Of a stretch of 64,000 nt of DNA, positions 36,263 through 44,535 are shown one piece after another. Position 1 is the first letter of the stretch; each line of letters opens with the position of its first letter. The translations under genes were made by a program, and so were the position numbers. The notes below the pieces were generated by a model, which saw only the letters and a program-made list of their open reading frames with translations, had not been told where the DNA came from and did no database searches. This stretch comes from Clostridia bacterium (GTDB lineage Bacteria > Bacillota > Clostridia > Oscillospirales > CAG-272): positions 1 to 64,000 of the forward strand of contig JAFTNU010000012.1 in the NCBI GenBank assembly GCA_017451735.1, read 5' to 3'.

Positions 36263-36970
36263 TTATTTTTTGCCGACCGCCCATTGTCTTGCATGCTCCA
36301 ACGAGCCGCAGGATGCGGTTCTTCTCACGGTTGCCAAACCGGGGCAGTCTTTGATCTGTGCATGAAACGGGGCCAGATGCGCATCATAGTTCCATTCCTC
36401 CACGGTAACGGTTCCTTCGTCCCCCACCGACAAGCGGTGGACTCCTGTGTTGGATTGGGCACAGATATTCGCATATTGATCGTTGGTCAGATCAAATATC
36501 GCCATGAGCAAAAGAGAAAGGCACATGCCGTGGGAGACAAGGGCAATCGCCCCGTCCCGATGCCCCTCAATTGCGCGCAGAAGGGCGCGGCAGGCCCGCT
36601 GCTTGACACCTTCCCAGCTCTCACCGCCGCCGGGATAGCCTTGCCCGATGCCCTCATGAAACCAAAGAGGGTTTTGCTGGACCTCGTTATACGGCATGCC
36701 GTCATACTTGCCGAAATCGATCTCCCGCAGATCATCGGTGGCATCGATCTCGTTCATCTCTTTGCCAAAGGTTAATGCTGCCGTCTGATGGGCGCGGAGC
36801 ATGGAGCTGGCAAGAATGTAATCGATCTTTTTGCCGGCAAAATAAGGTGCAAGGGCCTTGGCCTGCGTCACGCCCGTATCGTTCAGAGCCTGGTCACTGC
36901 GGTTCCCGTTCAGGATTCCCGTGATGTTGTTTTCAACCTGTCCGTGGCGAATGAGATAAACAGTGGTCAT
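36263..36970 (-). CDS. Histidine phosphatase family protein (phosphoglycerate mutase-like)
   Basis: The 235-residue enzyme has the catalytic LIRHGQ at residue 6, DYILASSMLRAHQTA, a catalytic-acid region REIDFGKYDG, and the second histidine in IALVSHGM. These proteins remove phosphate from sugars, phosphoglycerate or alpha-ribazole phosphate. Its neighbour, a probable B12 uptake operon, makes a CobC-like role conceivable, but nothing in the sequence proves it. It has its own promoter upstream and AAAGGA before the ATG. Confidence 0.85.
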   Translation of the reverse strand: MTTVYLIRHGQVENNITGILNGNRSDQALNDTGVTQAKALAPYFAGKKIDYILASSMLRAHQTAALTFGKEMNEIDATDDLREIDFGKYDGMPYNEVQQNPLWFHEGIGQGYPGGGESWEGVKQRACRALLRAIEGHRDGAIALVSHGMCLSLLLMAIFDLTNDQYANICAQSNTGVHRLSVGDEGTVTVEEWNYDAHLAPFHAQIKDCPGLATVRRTASCGSLEHARQWAVGKK

Positions 36971-37005
36971 GGTGTGTCCTTTCGGTGTTTTCTTTCATCC
37001 ATTTT

Positions 37006-37034
37006 ATTTTAGCCTTATTTTGGAATGCTGTCAA
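37006..37034 (-). promoter_or_regulatory. Promoter of the histidine phosphatase gene
   Basis: On the minus strand TTGACA and TAAAAT are 17 bp apart, 36 bp before the start codon. Confidence 0.7.
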
Positions 37035-37180
37035 GGCTCACGGCAGATAAAAAGCGGATATTCACGAAAGAATATCCGCTTTTATGCCTAACGGTATTTT
37101 TGCCTTACGGCTGTTTTAAGTGGTACATTGGCGTGTCCTCCTTTTCAAGACCCGAAGCGGGCGGTGAAGGTGTGGCAAGC

Positions 37181-37738
37181 TTACTTGTTACCGAAGTATC
37201 TTTCCAGCAGGCCTGCGAATGCCTTGCCGTGGCGAGCCTCGTCGCGGGCCATTTCGTGGACGGTGTCGTGGATGGCGTCCAGATTCAGCTGCTTTGCCAT
37301 CTTGGCCAGCTCAAACTTGCCTGCGGTGGCGCCGTTCTCGGCGGCAACGCGAACGGTCAGATTCTCTTTGGTGGAGGGAGAAACGCACTCGCCCAAAAGC
37401 TCTGCGAACTTGGCGGCGTGCTCGGCCTCCTCCAGGGCAGCCTCTTTCCAGTAAAGGGCGATTTCGGGGTACCCTTCACGGGCGGCGGCGCGGGACATGG
37501 CCAAATACATACCGACCTCGGTGCACTCGCCCTGGAAGTTGGCACGCAGACCCTCTACGATCTCGGCGGGAACGGCGGGATCCTTGGCAACGCCGATCAC
37601 ATGCTCGGCAGCCCAGTTCATGCCTTCCTCAACCACTTCCTCAAACTTCTCACCGGGTGCCTTGCAAAGGGGGCACTTGTCGGGGCGGACATCGGACTCA
37701 ACGATCTCACCGCAAATTTTGCATCTCCACTTTTTCAT
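37181..37738 (-). CDS. Reverse-type rubrerythrin (rubredoxin N-terminus, ferritin-like C-terminus)
   Basis: The 185-residue protein begins with a rubredoxin-like iron site (CKICG and CPLCK, residues 6-25). A four-helix di-iron domain follows, with the glutamates in [25 protein letters not shown] and [12 protein letters not shown]. In classical rubrerythrin the order is reversed. These proteins reduce hydrogen peroxide in anaerobes. The ATG at 37738 follows AAAGGAG. It is monocistronic with its own promoter. Confidence 0.93.
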   Translation of the reverse strand: MKKWRCKICGEIVESDVRPDKCPLCKAPGEKFEEVVEEGMNWAAEHVIGVAKDPAVPAEIVEGLRANFQGECTEVGMYLAMSRAAAREGYPEIALYWKEAALEEAEHAAKFAELLGECVSPSTKENLTVRVAAENGATAGKFELAKMAKQLNLDAIHDTVHEMARDEARHGKAFAGLLERYFGNK

Positions 37739-37825
37739 GTTACAATCTCCTTTTATGTTCAAAAATTTTCTCGGCGCGGGGGTGTCACTCGTCACCGTTT
37801 TGAATCTCTTTTTTAGATTGATTCT

Positions 37826-37854
37826 ATTTTAGCACACTTTTTGCCGAATTGCAA
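37826..37854 (-). promoter_or_regulatory. Promoter of the rubrerythrin gene
   Basis: On the minus strand TTGCAA and TAAAAT have a 17-bp spacer, 87 bp before the start codon. Confidence 0.65.
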
Positions 37855-37922
37855 TAGGTTTTTCGAAAAAAATTAGAAAAATTCTAAAAATATTTTTTGG
37901 ATCAAAATGCAAAGACAGGAGG

Positions 37923-37951
37923 TTGCATTTTGACGCTCCCTGTGATACAAT
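37923..37951 (+). promoter_or_regulatory. Promoter of the esterase gene
   Basis: TTGCAT and TACAAT with a 17-bp spacer lie 31 bp before the start codon. Confidence 0.6.
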
Positions 37952-37982
37952 GACAGCATCCCCCTTGAAAGGACACACAAGA

Positions 37983-38930
37983 ATGAAAAAGATTGATATT
38001 TATTTGATCGCGGGTCAATCGAATGCGGCGGGATGCACAAAGGTGCGGGATGCCGAGGCAATCTATGCCGCAGTGCCCGAGTTGCGACAAGGCTTTGATC
38101 ATGTGCTGTATGCAGGCAATGCCCGCTCGGATGCGAGCCAATATACCGTTCTGGAGAATCGAGATGTGCCATGGAGTCCCGCCCGATTGGGTCTGGGTAT
38201 CCGCAATGACGGTTATATGGGACCTGAGGCGGGCATGGCGGTTTCTCTTTCTAAAATATATAATGAAAGCACCCACCGTTATGCCGGATTGATCAAATTT
38301 GCCCATGGCGGCACCAGCCTGTTGGAAAAAAGAGTCAGCAGTAACAGCTTTGGCAACTGGGTGCCGCCCTCTTATGCGAAGGAATTGAATATCCCCTGGC
38401 AGGGGGACCCCATCACGGGTGAGCTTTATCGCCTGCTTCTTGCTCAGATCGAAAGGAATGTGAAGGAGCTGATCGCCGCAGGCTTTGACCGCATCGATGT
38501 CAAGGGGCTTTATTGGATGCAGGGATGCAACAACCGTACCCTTCCCCGGGAATACCGAAGGGCCTTTCGCTTTTTTGCCGATGACATCCGTCGGGATGTG
38601 ACGGCCCTGATGGAAAAGCTGACCGGTGTACCATGGGGCACCGCGGGAATGCCCATCTTTGTGGGGACCCTGTCGCAGACCTTCAGCCTCAATGACGAAA
38701 ACACCGAGAAAGCCGTGAACATCCCCTTTATCGAAATGCAAAGATCTCTTGGCAAGGAGATCGAAAACTGCTATACGGTTGACAATTCTGCTTACGCCAT
38801 CACCCGTTGGCACACCTGCCCCGAGGATCGTGAGATCCTGGGCACCGACCCCTGGCATTGGAATCAGACCGATGCATTGGAGATCGGTAAGAACGTGGGC
38901 AAAATGATGTTGGAGAAGTGCGTACAATAA
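37983..38930 (+). CDS. SASA-type carbohydrate esterase
   Basis: The 315-residue protein has the SGNH-hydrolase block I motif IAGQSNAAG near residue 8 with the nucleophilic serine, KFAHGGTSL in the middle, and a late GTDPWHWN segment likely to hold the catalytic Asp/His. It resembles sialate O-acetylesterases and CE6-type acetylxylan esterases that remove O-acetyl groups from sugars. No signal peptide is seen, so it would act on imported sugars. AAAGGA precedes the ATG at 37983. Confidence 0.85.
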   Translation: MKKIDIYLIAGQSNAAGCTKVRDAEAIYAAVPELRQGFDHVLYAGNARSDASQYTVLENRDVPWSPARLGLGIRNDGYMGPEAGMAVSLSKIYNESTHRYAGLIKFAHGGTSLLEKRVSSNSFGNWVPPSYAKELNIPWQGDPITGELYRLLLAQIERNVKELIAAGFDRIDVKGLYWMQGCNNRTLPREYRRAFRFFADDIRRDVTALMEKLTGVPWGTAGMPIFVGTLSQTFSLNDENTEKAVNIPFIEMQRSLGKEIENCYTVDNSAYAITRWHTCPEDREILGTDPWHWNQTDALEIGKNVGKMMLEKCVQ

Positions 38931-38931
38931 A

Positions 38932-38974
38932 AAGGGCAAGCAGGCAAGCTTTCAAGCTTGCCTGCTTGCCTTTT
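38932..38974. terminator. Bidirectional terminator after the esterase gene
   Basis: AAAGGCAAGCAGGCAAGCTT-type sequence forms a perfect stem flanked by A and T tracts. It serves the convergent unknown gene as well. Confidence 0.9.
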
Positions 38975-38976
38975 GA

Positions 38977-40053
38977 TTAGTCCTCCACAGGTGTGAAGCC
39001 CATGGGCTCCTCGCCCGTATAGCGATAAAGGCGTGCCTCGCACAGATGGGTGGTCTTGAGTCCCTTGATTTTGCCGTCATGGGAGAAGTAGAAGCGCCCG
39101 TCGCCCAGCGAATGGATTCCCGTGGAACCCATGGGGAAGGTAAAGCCCCGTACGCCGCTCTCCTTGTGGAGGACGCCCGCATCGGCCATTTTGAGCAGCA
39201 GACCCTGCTCGCCCCCAAGGCCCTTGAGCTCGCTCATGACAGGTGCCGCGCTCCCGTCGATGACATACATGGGGTAATTGGGGTACTGGGGCTTTTGGCC
39301 CACATACACACAGACGAACCAGTTGCCCGTGTAGGAATCGTAGCACAGGTTCTGTACGCCCCAGGTGGTGTTGCCGGTAAAGAAGAAGCAGGTCTTTTCG
39401 GGGTGCAGACCGCTGTGGTGGGGGACGCCCTGTGAGAGGGGCTTGGCCACATCGGCAAATTTACGCCAATCGTAGCAAAGGAGCATCTGGTGGTCGTTGT
39501 CCTCCCGCTCCACATCGCCATAGTTGCCGCAGGCGACCATGAGCATGGTGGGAGAATCCTTGGGCTCGCCGAAGAAGGGGCCGAAGGAGGTACCGTCAAT
39601 GCCGCTGCAGCCGTAGCGGTGGGGCTTGCCGTCAAAGCTCTCCCCCTCATAATATTCGGTGACCTCGGGCAGATACACGGCGGTCATCACGCCGTCCTTT
39701 TCCGCGTCCATGTCCACGCGGTCGATCTTGTCCACATCAAAAATGGCAATGTAAAAGGCGTTTTCCACAGGGACGCCGGTCAGTCCCGCATTTTTGAAAA
39801 TACCCTTGCCGATAGAATCGTTTTTGTATTCCAGAGAGCCGTAAACCTTACCGTCCTCTTTGTTGAAGTCGATGCAGCCGAGATGTCCTACAAGGCCCTT
39901 GGCCGTGCCGATCAGATTGCCCTGCAGGTCGGTCTTGACCAGTGTGGTGGTAAAGGAAAAGTAAGCATAGCCCTTTTCCACATCGATGGCGATGCCCTGC
40001 ACGTGTCCGGTGGACCATCTGCCGCCGTCGATCATCAAAGGAAGTTTATCCAT
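38977..40053 (-). CDS. Conserved-looking protein of unknown function, possible beta-propeller
   Basis: I do not recognise this 358-residue family. The sequence is rich in short beta-like blades with Gly-Asp/Asn turns (KGYAYFSFTTTLVKTDLQGN, DGKVYGSLEY, YTGNWFVCVYVG, LGDGRFYFSHDGKIKG), which suggests a beta-propeller that reports or binds a ligand. No signal peptide is present. Several aromatic and cysteine residues (CYDWRKF, NLCYDSYTGNW) could form a binding site. It is monocistronic between two terminators. Confidence 0.65.
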   Translation of the reverse strand: MDKLPLMIDGGRWSTGHVQGIAIDVEKGYAYFSFTTTLVKTDLQGNLIGTAKGLVGHLGCIDFNKEDGKVYGSLEYKNDSIGKGIFKNAGLTGVPVENAFYIAIFDVDKIDRVDMDAEKDGVMTAVYLPEVTEYYEGESFDGKPHRYGCSGIDGTSFGPFFGEPKDSPTMLMVACGNYGDVEREDNDHQMLLCYDWRKFADVAKPLSQGVPHHSGLHPEKTCFFFTGNTTWGVQNLCYDSYTGNWFVCVYVGQKPQYPNYPMYVIDGSAAPVMSELKGLGGEQGLLLKMADAGVLHKESGVRGFTFPMGSTGIHSLGDGRFYFSHDGKIKGLKTTHLCEARLYRYTGEEPMGFTPVED

Positions 40054-40139
40054 AACAAAAAGTCTCCTTGCTTTTTTGTTCGGGCTTACCCGACACCCAC
40101 ATTATAGCAAGGAAAGACCGAAAAAGCAAGCAAATTTAA

Positions 40140-40176
40140 AAAAGAAGGCGCACGAAATTTTCGCGCGCCTTCTCCC
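40140..40176 (-). terminator. Terminator after the DUF378 gene
   Basis: On the minus strand GAAGGCGCGCGAAA pairs with TTTCGTGCGCCTTC and is followed by TTTTTT. Confidence 0.85.
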
Positions 40177-40230
40177 CCGGGATCCGCCCGGGACCTTATC
40201 CCGCACCTCAGTCGGCTCCCGACGAAGCGC

Positions 40231-40443
40231 TTAAGCCTCGTCGCGCACCTCGTCCGGGCGAAACAGCAGCGAAATGCACCAGACACCCGCAAGCCCCACG
40301 ATGGTATAGATGATGCGCGCCAGCAGAGAGCCTGCACCGCCGCAGATCCATGCGACCAGGTCGAAACGGAAAAGCCCGATCGAGCCCCAGTTCAAAGCGC
40401 CGATGATGGTCAGGATCAAGGCGATTCTGTCCATAATTCTCAT
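40231..40443 (-). CDS. DUF378 family small membrane protein
   Basis: The 70-residue protein has two membrane helices and the DUF378 signature: IGALNWGSIGLFRFDLVAWI, then a small Gly-rich turn and RIIYTIVGLAGVW. The family has no known function. A GAGGTGA site lies before the ATG. Confidence 0.85.
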   Translation of the reverse strand: MRIMDRIALILTIIGALNWGSIGLFRFDLVAWICGGAGSLLARIIYTIVGLAGVWCISLLFRPDEVRDEA

Positions 40444-40644
40444 AGGTTTTCACCTCACTTTCAAGACCGTTGCGACGAACGCCGCGGCGATCTTCAAAAT
40501 TAGTGTGACCCGCAAGCAGAAAAGAAAACAAGGAAATTTTTTGGTTTCAAAAACGAAATAAAATGATGGCAAGCAACAGCCTCCTTCCGCAAAGACGGGC
40601 GGATCGGGCGAGATGTCCGAGTGCTTGGAGAAAACGAAATGTGC

Positions 40645-40673
40645 TTTACAGTCTGCCGAAAATGTGATATACT
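40645..40673 (+). promoter_or_regulatory. Promoter of the CCA-adding enzyme operon
   Basis: TTTACA and TATACT have a 17-bp spacer. The transcript would begin near 40680, which argues against the ATG at 40681 as the start of the first gene. Confidence 0.75.
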
Positions 40674-40698
40674 AATAACAATGAAAGAGGGTGGTGCC

Positions 40699-41919
40699 GT
40701 GGAATCGAATATTGCCGTGCGGGTGCCCGCCTATGTTACCGCCGTGATGGACACGTTGGAAAGGGCTGGACACCGCGGATATCTTGTGGGGGGGAGTCTG
40801 CGGGATCTGCTGCTTGACAAAACGCCCCATGATTTTGATCTCACCACCGACGCCACACCCGAAGAGATGCTGGTTATCTTTTCCGATTTCCGCGTCATTC
40901 CCACAGGGCTCAGGCACGGCACTCTGACGGTGCTGTCACAGGGGCAGCCCATCGAGGTCACCACCCATCGGGTGGATGGGGACTATCTTGACGCTCGACG
41001 TCCCGAAAGCGTTTTCTTTACCCGACGTCTTGCCGACGATCTTTCCCGCCGCGATTTCACCGTGAATGCCATGGCCTGGCACCCCGCGGTGGGGCTGGTG
41101 GATCTGTTCGGCGGTCGGGAGGATCTGCAAAGCGGCATCCTGCGTGCCGTGGGCGATCCCGTTGCCCGTTTTACCGAGGACGCCTTGCGCATCCTGCGGG
41201 CCTTCCGCTTTTCTGCCCAGCTGGGCTTCTCCATTGAAAAAAACACACTTACCGCCGCGCGGGAGACCCGCGCGGGTCTGGAGAGGATATCGGCCGAGCG
41301 GATCTTTTCCGAGATCAGCCGCTTGCTGATCTGCCCCGCGGCACCGCGGGGGCTTGATGCGCTCTTTGCCGCCGATTGTCAAGAGCAGGTCTTTTTCGAT
41401 GCCGCTCCAAAAACGGATTTGTTTTCTTCCTTGACTTCCCTGCCGATCGAGGCCGAATTGCGTCTTGCCCTTTTACTCAGCGACCGCACTGCAAAGGATG
41501 CGTTGAAGCTCTGCCGCCGTTGGCGGGCCTCCAATGCCTTTGCCGAGCGGGTCTGCGGGCTGTTGAAGGCGGCAGGAGAGCCTCTGCCCGATTCGCTTTA
41601 TACCGCAAGGCGGTTTGTCTGCGGGTATTGGAAAGAATGGGACGGTGCGCTGATTTTGCGACAGACCCTGGGGCAAAATACCGAGGAGGCACGCAAGCTT
41701 TGCAAAACGGTGGCCAAAAACGGAACCGCCATTGAATTGCGTCGTCTGGCAGTGAACGGCAAGGAATTGCAGGAGCGCCTGAGCGTGCGTCCTGCAAAGA
41801 CAGGCGAGCTGTTGAAGCGCTTACAGGACCTTTGCTGGCAGGAGCCGCAGCAAAACAAAAAAGGCATCCTTCTGGCGCTGGCGGATGAAATTTGCCGCAA
41901 GGAGAAAGGATTTGTATGA
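40699..41919 (+). CDS. cca: CCA tRNA nucleotidyltransferase
   Basis: The 406-residue enzyme has the class II nucleotidyltransferase motifs: GYLVGGSLRDLLL, the metal-binding HDFDLTTDA near residue 50, RRDFTVNAMAWHP near 114, and DALRILRAFRFSAQLGF near 158. It adds or repairs the 3' CCA of tRNAs. The GTG at 40699 is preferred over the ATG at 40681 because a GAGGGTGG ribosome binding site precedes it and the promoter leaves no leader for the earlier codon. It begins a tight four-gene operon. Confidence 0.93.
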   Translation: MESNIAVRVPAYVTAVMDTLERAGHRGYLVGGSLRDLLLDKTPHDFDLTTDATPEEMLVIFSDFRVIPTGLRHGTLTVLSQGQPIEVTTHRVDGDYLDARRPESVFFTRRLADDLSRRDFTVNAMAWHPAVGLVDLFGGREDLQSGILRAVGDPVARFTEDALRILRAFRFSAQLGFSIEKNTLTAARETRAGLERISAERIFSEISRLLICPAAPRGLDALFAADCQEQVFFDAAPKTDLFSSLTSLPIEAELRLALLLSDRTAKDALKLCRRWRASNAFAERVCGLLKAAGEPLPDSLYTARRFVCGYWKEWDGALILRQTLGQNTEEARKLCKTVAKNGTAIELRRLAVNGKELQERLSVRPAKTGELLKRLQDLCWQEPQQNKKGILLALADEICRKEKGFV

Positions 41920-42860
41920 ACGAGAGCCAAGTGATTTTTGAAGAGCTGACCTATCCCTCCGCCGATGGAAAAACCCGTGTTCACGGCTACATCTGGCGCC
42001 CCGACGGCGTGGAGCCCCGGGCGATGATTCAGCTTTCCCACGGAATGTGCGAGTATGTGCAGCGATATGATGGTTGGGCACGCCGTTTCTGTGCCCTGGG
42101 CTTTGTCTTTTGCGGTAACGATCATCTGGGGCACGGTCACACTGCCCCCGACGAGGCGCATCTGGGCTTTACCGCACCCCGTGAGGGGGCCTTTTATCTG
42201 GTAGAGGATCTCCACACCATGTCGGTGCTGATGCGGCAAAGGTTCCCCGAGTTGCCCCTGATCCTGTACGGTCACAGTATGGGTTCCTTTGCCGCTCGGG
42301 CGTACCTGACCCGCTACGGCGAGCTGCTGACGGGGGCGCTCATCAGCGGTACGGCGGGGGCGGGACAGCCCACCGGCGTAGCCAAAAGGCTGGCGCATGC
42401 CATTGCCGCCGCCAAAGGAGATCTGCACCGCAGTAAATTTCTCACCTCCCTGGCTTTTGGCGCTTATAATAAGCGATTCCGCGAGGAAAAGGACGAATTC
42501 TCCTGGTTGACCCGTGACAAAGCGGTGCGCGATGCCTATCGGGACGATCGCTTTTGCACCTTTGTCTTTACCGCCGCCGGGTACGATACGCTTTTCACCC
42601 TGCTCAATACCGTCTCAAAGAAAAATTGGGCGGCGGACGTGCCGAAAAAACTGCCGATTCTGCTTTTTGCGGGAGAGGAGGATCCCGTGGGGGATTACGG
42701 CAAGGGCGTGCGGCAAGTCTATGACCGTCTGGTTGCCGCGGGGTGCGAGCAAGTATCGCTGAAGCTGTATCCCGAGGGGCGGCATGAGATGCACAATGAA
42801 TGCAACCGAGATAAGGTTTTTGCCGATCTGACGGCATTTTTGGAGGACGTTTTAAAATGA
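41916..42860 (+). CDS. Alpha/beta hydrolase, monoacylglycerol lipase-like
   Basis: The 314-residue protein has the serine-hydrolase elbow LYGHSMGSFAA near residue 118, a late aspartate in LFAGEEDPVGDYGKG, and a histidine in EGRHEMHNE, together the Ser-Asp-His triad. An N-terminal HGMCEYVQRYD oxyanion region is like that of MGL lipases and lysophospholipases. It has no signal peptide. It overlaps the cca stop by 4 bp and yqgF by 4 bp. Confidence 0.9.
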   Translation: MNESQVIFEELTYPSADGKTRVHGYIWRPDGVEPRAMIQLSHGMCEYVQRYDGWARRFCALGFVFCGNDHLGHGHTAPDEAHLGFTAPREGAFYLVEDLHTMSVLMRQRFPELPLILYGHSMGSFAARAYLTRYGELLTGALISGTAGAGQPTGVAKRLAHAIAAAKGDLHRSKFLTSLAFGAYNKRFREEKDEFSWLTRDKAVRDAYRDDRFCTFVFTAAGYDTLFTLLNTVSKKNWAADVPKKLPILLFAGEEDPVGDYGKGVRQVYDRLVAAGCEQVSLKLYPEGRHEMHNECNRDKVFADLTAFLEDVLK

Positions 42861-43303
42861 GCTTTGAACAGATCAAGAAAACAAAGGGGCGGATCCTGGG
42901 CGTGGATTTCGGCGAGGCGCGGACCGGCCTTGCCGTGTCGGATGGGGCACGGTTGCTGGCCTCGGGCATCGGTAACATCCCGGGTGGCGGACTGGAAAAA
43001 ACCGCCGATGCCATTGTGGTGGCAGTGGAGGAGCATAAGGCCGTTGCGGTGGTGCTTGGCCTACCCGTCAATATGAACGGTACCGAAGGGCCCCGCGCCG
43101 AGCGGGTGCGGCGTCTGGCCGATCTGATCACCGAGCGTGCCCCTGCCCTGCCTGTGGCCCTGATGGACGAGCGGATGACTACCATGGCGGCCTCCCGCTT
43201 TCTCAACGAAACAAATACCAGGGGGAAAAAGCGGAAGGGCGTCATCGATACCCTGTCGGCGCAGATCATCCTGCAAAATGCCCTGGACAGGCTGAAGCCA
43301 TGA
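42857..43303 (+). CDS. yqgF: YqgF/RuvX-type nuclease
   Basis: The 148-residue protein has the RNase H-like fold motifs ILGVDFGEARTGLAVSD at residue 13, VVLGLPVNMNGTEGPRA, and MDERMTTMAA. It is implicated in pre-16S rRNA 5' maturation and once proposed as a Holliday-junction resolvase. Full length for the family (about 140-150), and translationally coupled to both neighbours by 4-bp overlaps. Confidence 0.93.
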   Translation: MSFEQIKKTKGRILGVDFGEARTGLAVSDGARLLASGIGNIPGGGLEKTADAIVVAVEEHKAVAVVLGLPVNMNGTEGPRAERVRRLADLITERAPALPVALMDERMTTMAASRFLNETNTRGKKRKGVIDTLSAQIILQNALDRLKP

Positions 43304-44031
43304 CGGTGACGGGTAACATACAGACGCGGACGCTGATCGTGGAGGGAGAGACGATCCCCTACGAGCTGGAGCGCAAGCAGATCAAAAGACTCAATCTGCG
43401 GGTGCGGCGAGACGGCACGGTGCATGTGTCCGCTCCCGTGCGAATGTCGATGGCGTTTATCGAAGCATTCCTTGCCGAAAAGGGGCAGTGGGTGAAGGAG
43501 GCGCAAAAACGGGTGTTGGCGCGTCGTCCCGCTGTTACCGAGCTGTGCACCGGGGTGGTCATACCCATCGCCGGCATTCCCCATACCCTGATCGTCGGAA
43601 AAGGAAGGCAGGGCGTCCTGTTGGAGAATGACCGCTTGTTTCTGACAGTGCGGGATCCTGCGGATGCCGCGGAGTGTGCGCGGGTCTTTCGCCGCTTTGT
43701 CAAGACTGCGGCGGCGGAGGCTCTGACCGAAAGAGTAAAGGCAATATACCCGTATTTTGCACCCCGTCCTGCTACCTTACCCACGCTGTCCTTTCGCTGG
43801 ATGCGATCCCGCTGGGGTTCCTGCACTGCCGCGAAGAATCATATCACGCTCAACGAAAAATTGCTGTTTGTGGAGCCGCACCTTGCGGATTACGTGATCT
43901 TTCATGAGTTCTGCCACTTCAAGCATCAGGATCACTCGGCGGCCTTTTACAAGCATCTTTCTGCTTTTGTTCCCGATTATGCCGCCGCCCGTCGGGCGCT
44001 TGCCGCGTCGCCCATCCCTAATTTGAAATAA
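43300..44031 (+). CDS. YgjP-like (DUF45) zinc metallopeptidase
   Basis: The 243-residue protein contains SRWGSCTAAKNHITLNEKLL and the zinc site HEFCHFKHQDHS near residue 207, the HExxH-type motif of this M48-related family. The N-terminal part (about 1-90) is a beta-rich domain with RKQIKRLNLRVRRDG, typical for YgjP. The substrate is unknown. It closes the cca operon, and structured repeat copy 3 begins 46 bp later. Confidence 0.85.
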   Translation: MTVTGNIQTRTLIVEGETIPYELERKQIKRLNLRVRRDGTVHVSAPVRMSMAFIEAFLAEKGQWVKEAQKRVLARRPAVTELCTGVVIPIAGIPHTLIVGKGRQGVLLENDRLFLTVRDPADAAECARVFRRFVKTAAAEALTERVKAIYPYFAPRPATLPTLSFRWMRSRWGSCTAAKNHITLNEKLLFVEPHLADYVIFHEFCHFKHQDHSAAFYKHLSAFVPDYAAARRALAASPIPNLK

Positions 44032-44078
44032 AAGAGGCTGAGTCATTCAGATGCAGAAGGCATGATCTCGGCACGGTA

Positions 44079-44352
44079 GCTGAGCCTCAATAGATTGAAC
44101 GCGGTTCCAAAAGGCAAATATGCAAATATCCATCGGGAAAGAGCCTTGCAATATCCGCATATTGCCGCGTCTCTTTCCCTCGGCTCTTTGGATATTTGCT
44201 CTCTTGGAACTTCAAAGAACCTGCAAGCCTTTATTTTAAGATGATTTTGGTGACGAGGGCACGAAGTCAAGTGCGGACTTTACGAGTGCCCTTGGCGTCA
44301 AAAGCGCTGAAAATCAAGGCTTTCAGGCGCGTTCAATCTATTGAGGCTCGGC
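44079..44352. mobile_element. Structured repeat element, copy 3 (intact)
   Basis: The terminal inverted repeats of 25 bp (GCTGAGCCTCAATAGATTGA... at 44079 and its complement ending at 44352) differ at one base and are flanked by TA at 44077-44078 and 44353-44354. Hairpin I spans 44104-44209, closed by GGTTCCAAAAGGCAAATA-type sequence. Hairpin II spans 44219-44327, closed by CCTGCAAGCCTT / AAGGCTTTCAGG, with an inner GGGCAC/GTGCCC stem. The body is 274 bp, the same length as copy 1. The remaining 44032-44535 gap holds only this and a terminator module. Confidence 0.85.
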
Positions 44353-44433
44353 TAAGCGTACAAATGTACGTTGAGTGCCGAGAGCGCGCCTAAAAAACAC
44401 ACATTAAAATTGAAATTCGCAAGAATTTCTACC

Positions 44434-44504
44434 TAAAAAGCCGCTTCACCATCATTTTTTGATGTCAAAGCGGCTTCATTTTATTCATTTGTCATTTGTG
44501 TGTT
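44434..44504. repeat. Dispersed terminator module, copy 2
   Basis: The reverse complement of this block matches 26640-26706 over its stem (GAAGCCGCTTTG... / ...AAGCGGCTTTTTA) and over the leader CAAATGACAAATGAATAAAA. Only the loop and a few stem bases differ. Confidence 0.85.
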
Positions 44505-44535
44505 TTTGTTCGGCGCTAAATGAATCGTCCCGCGC

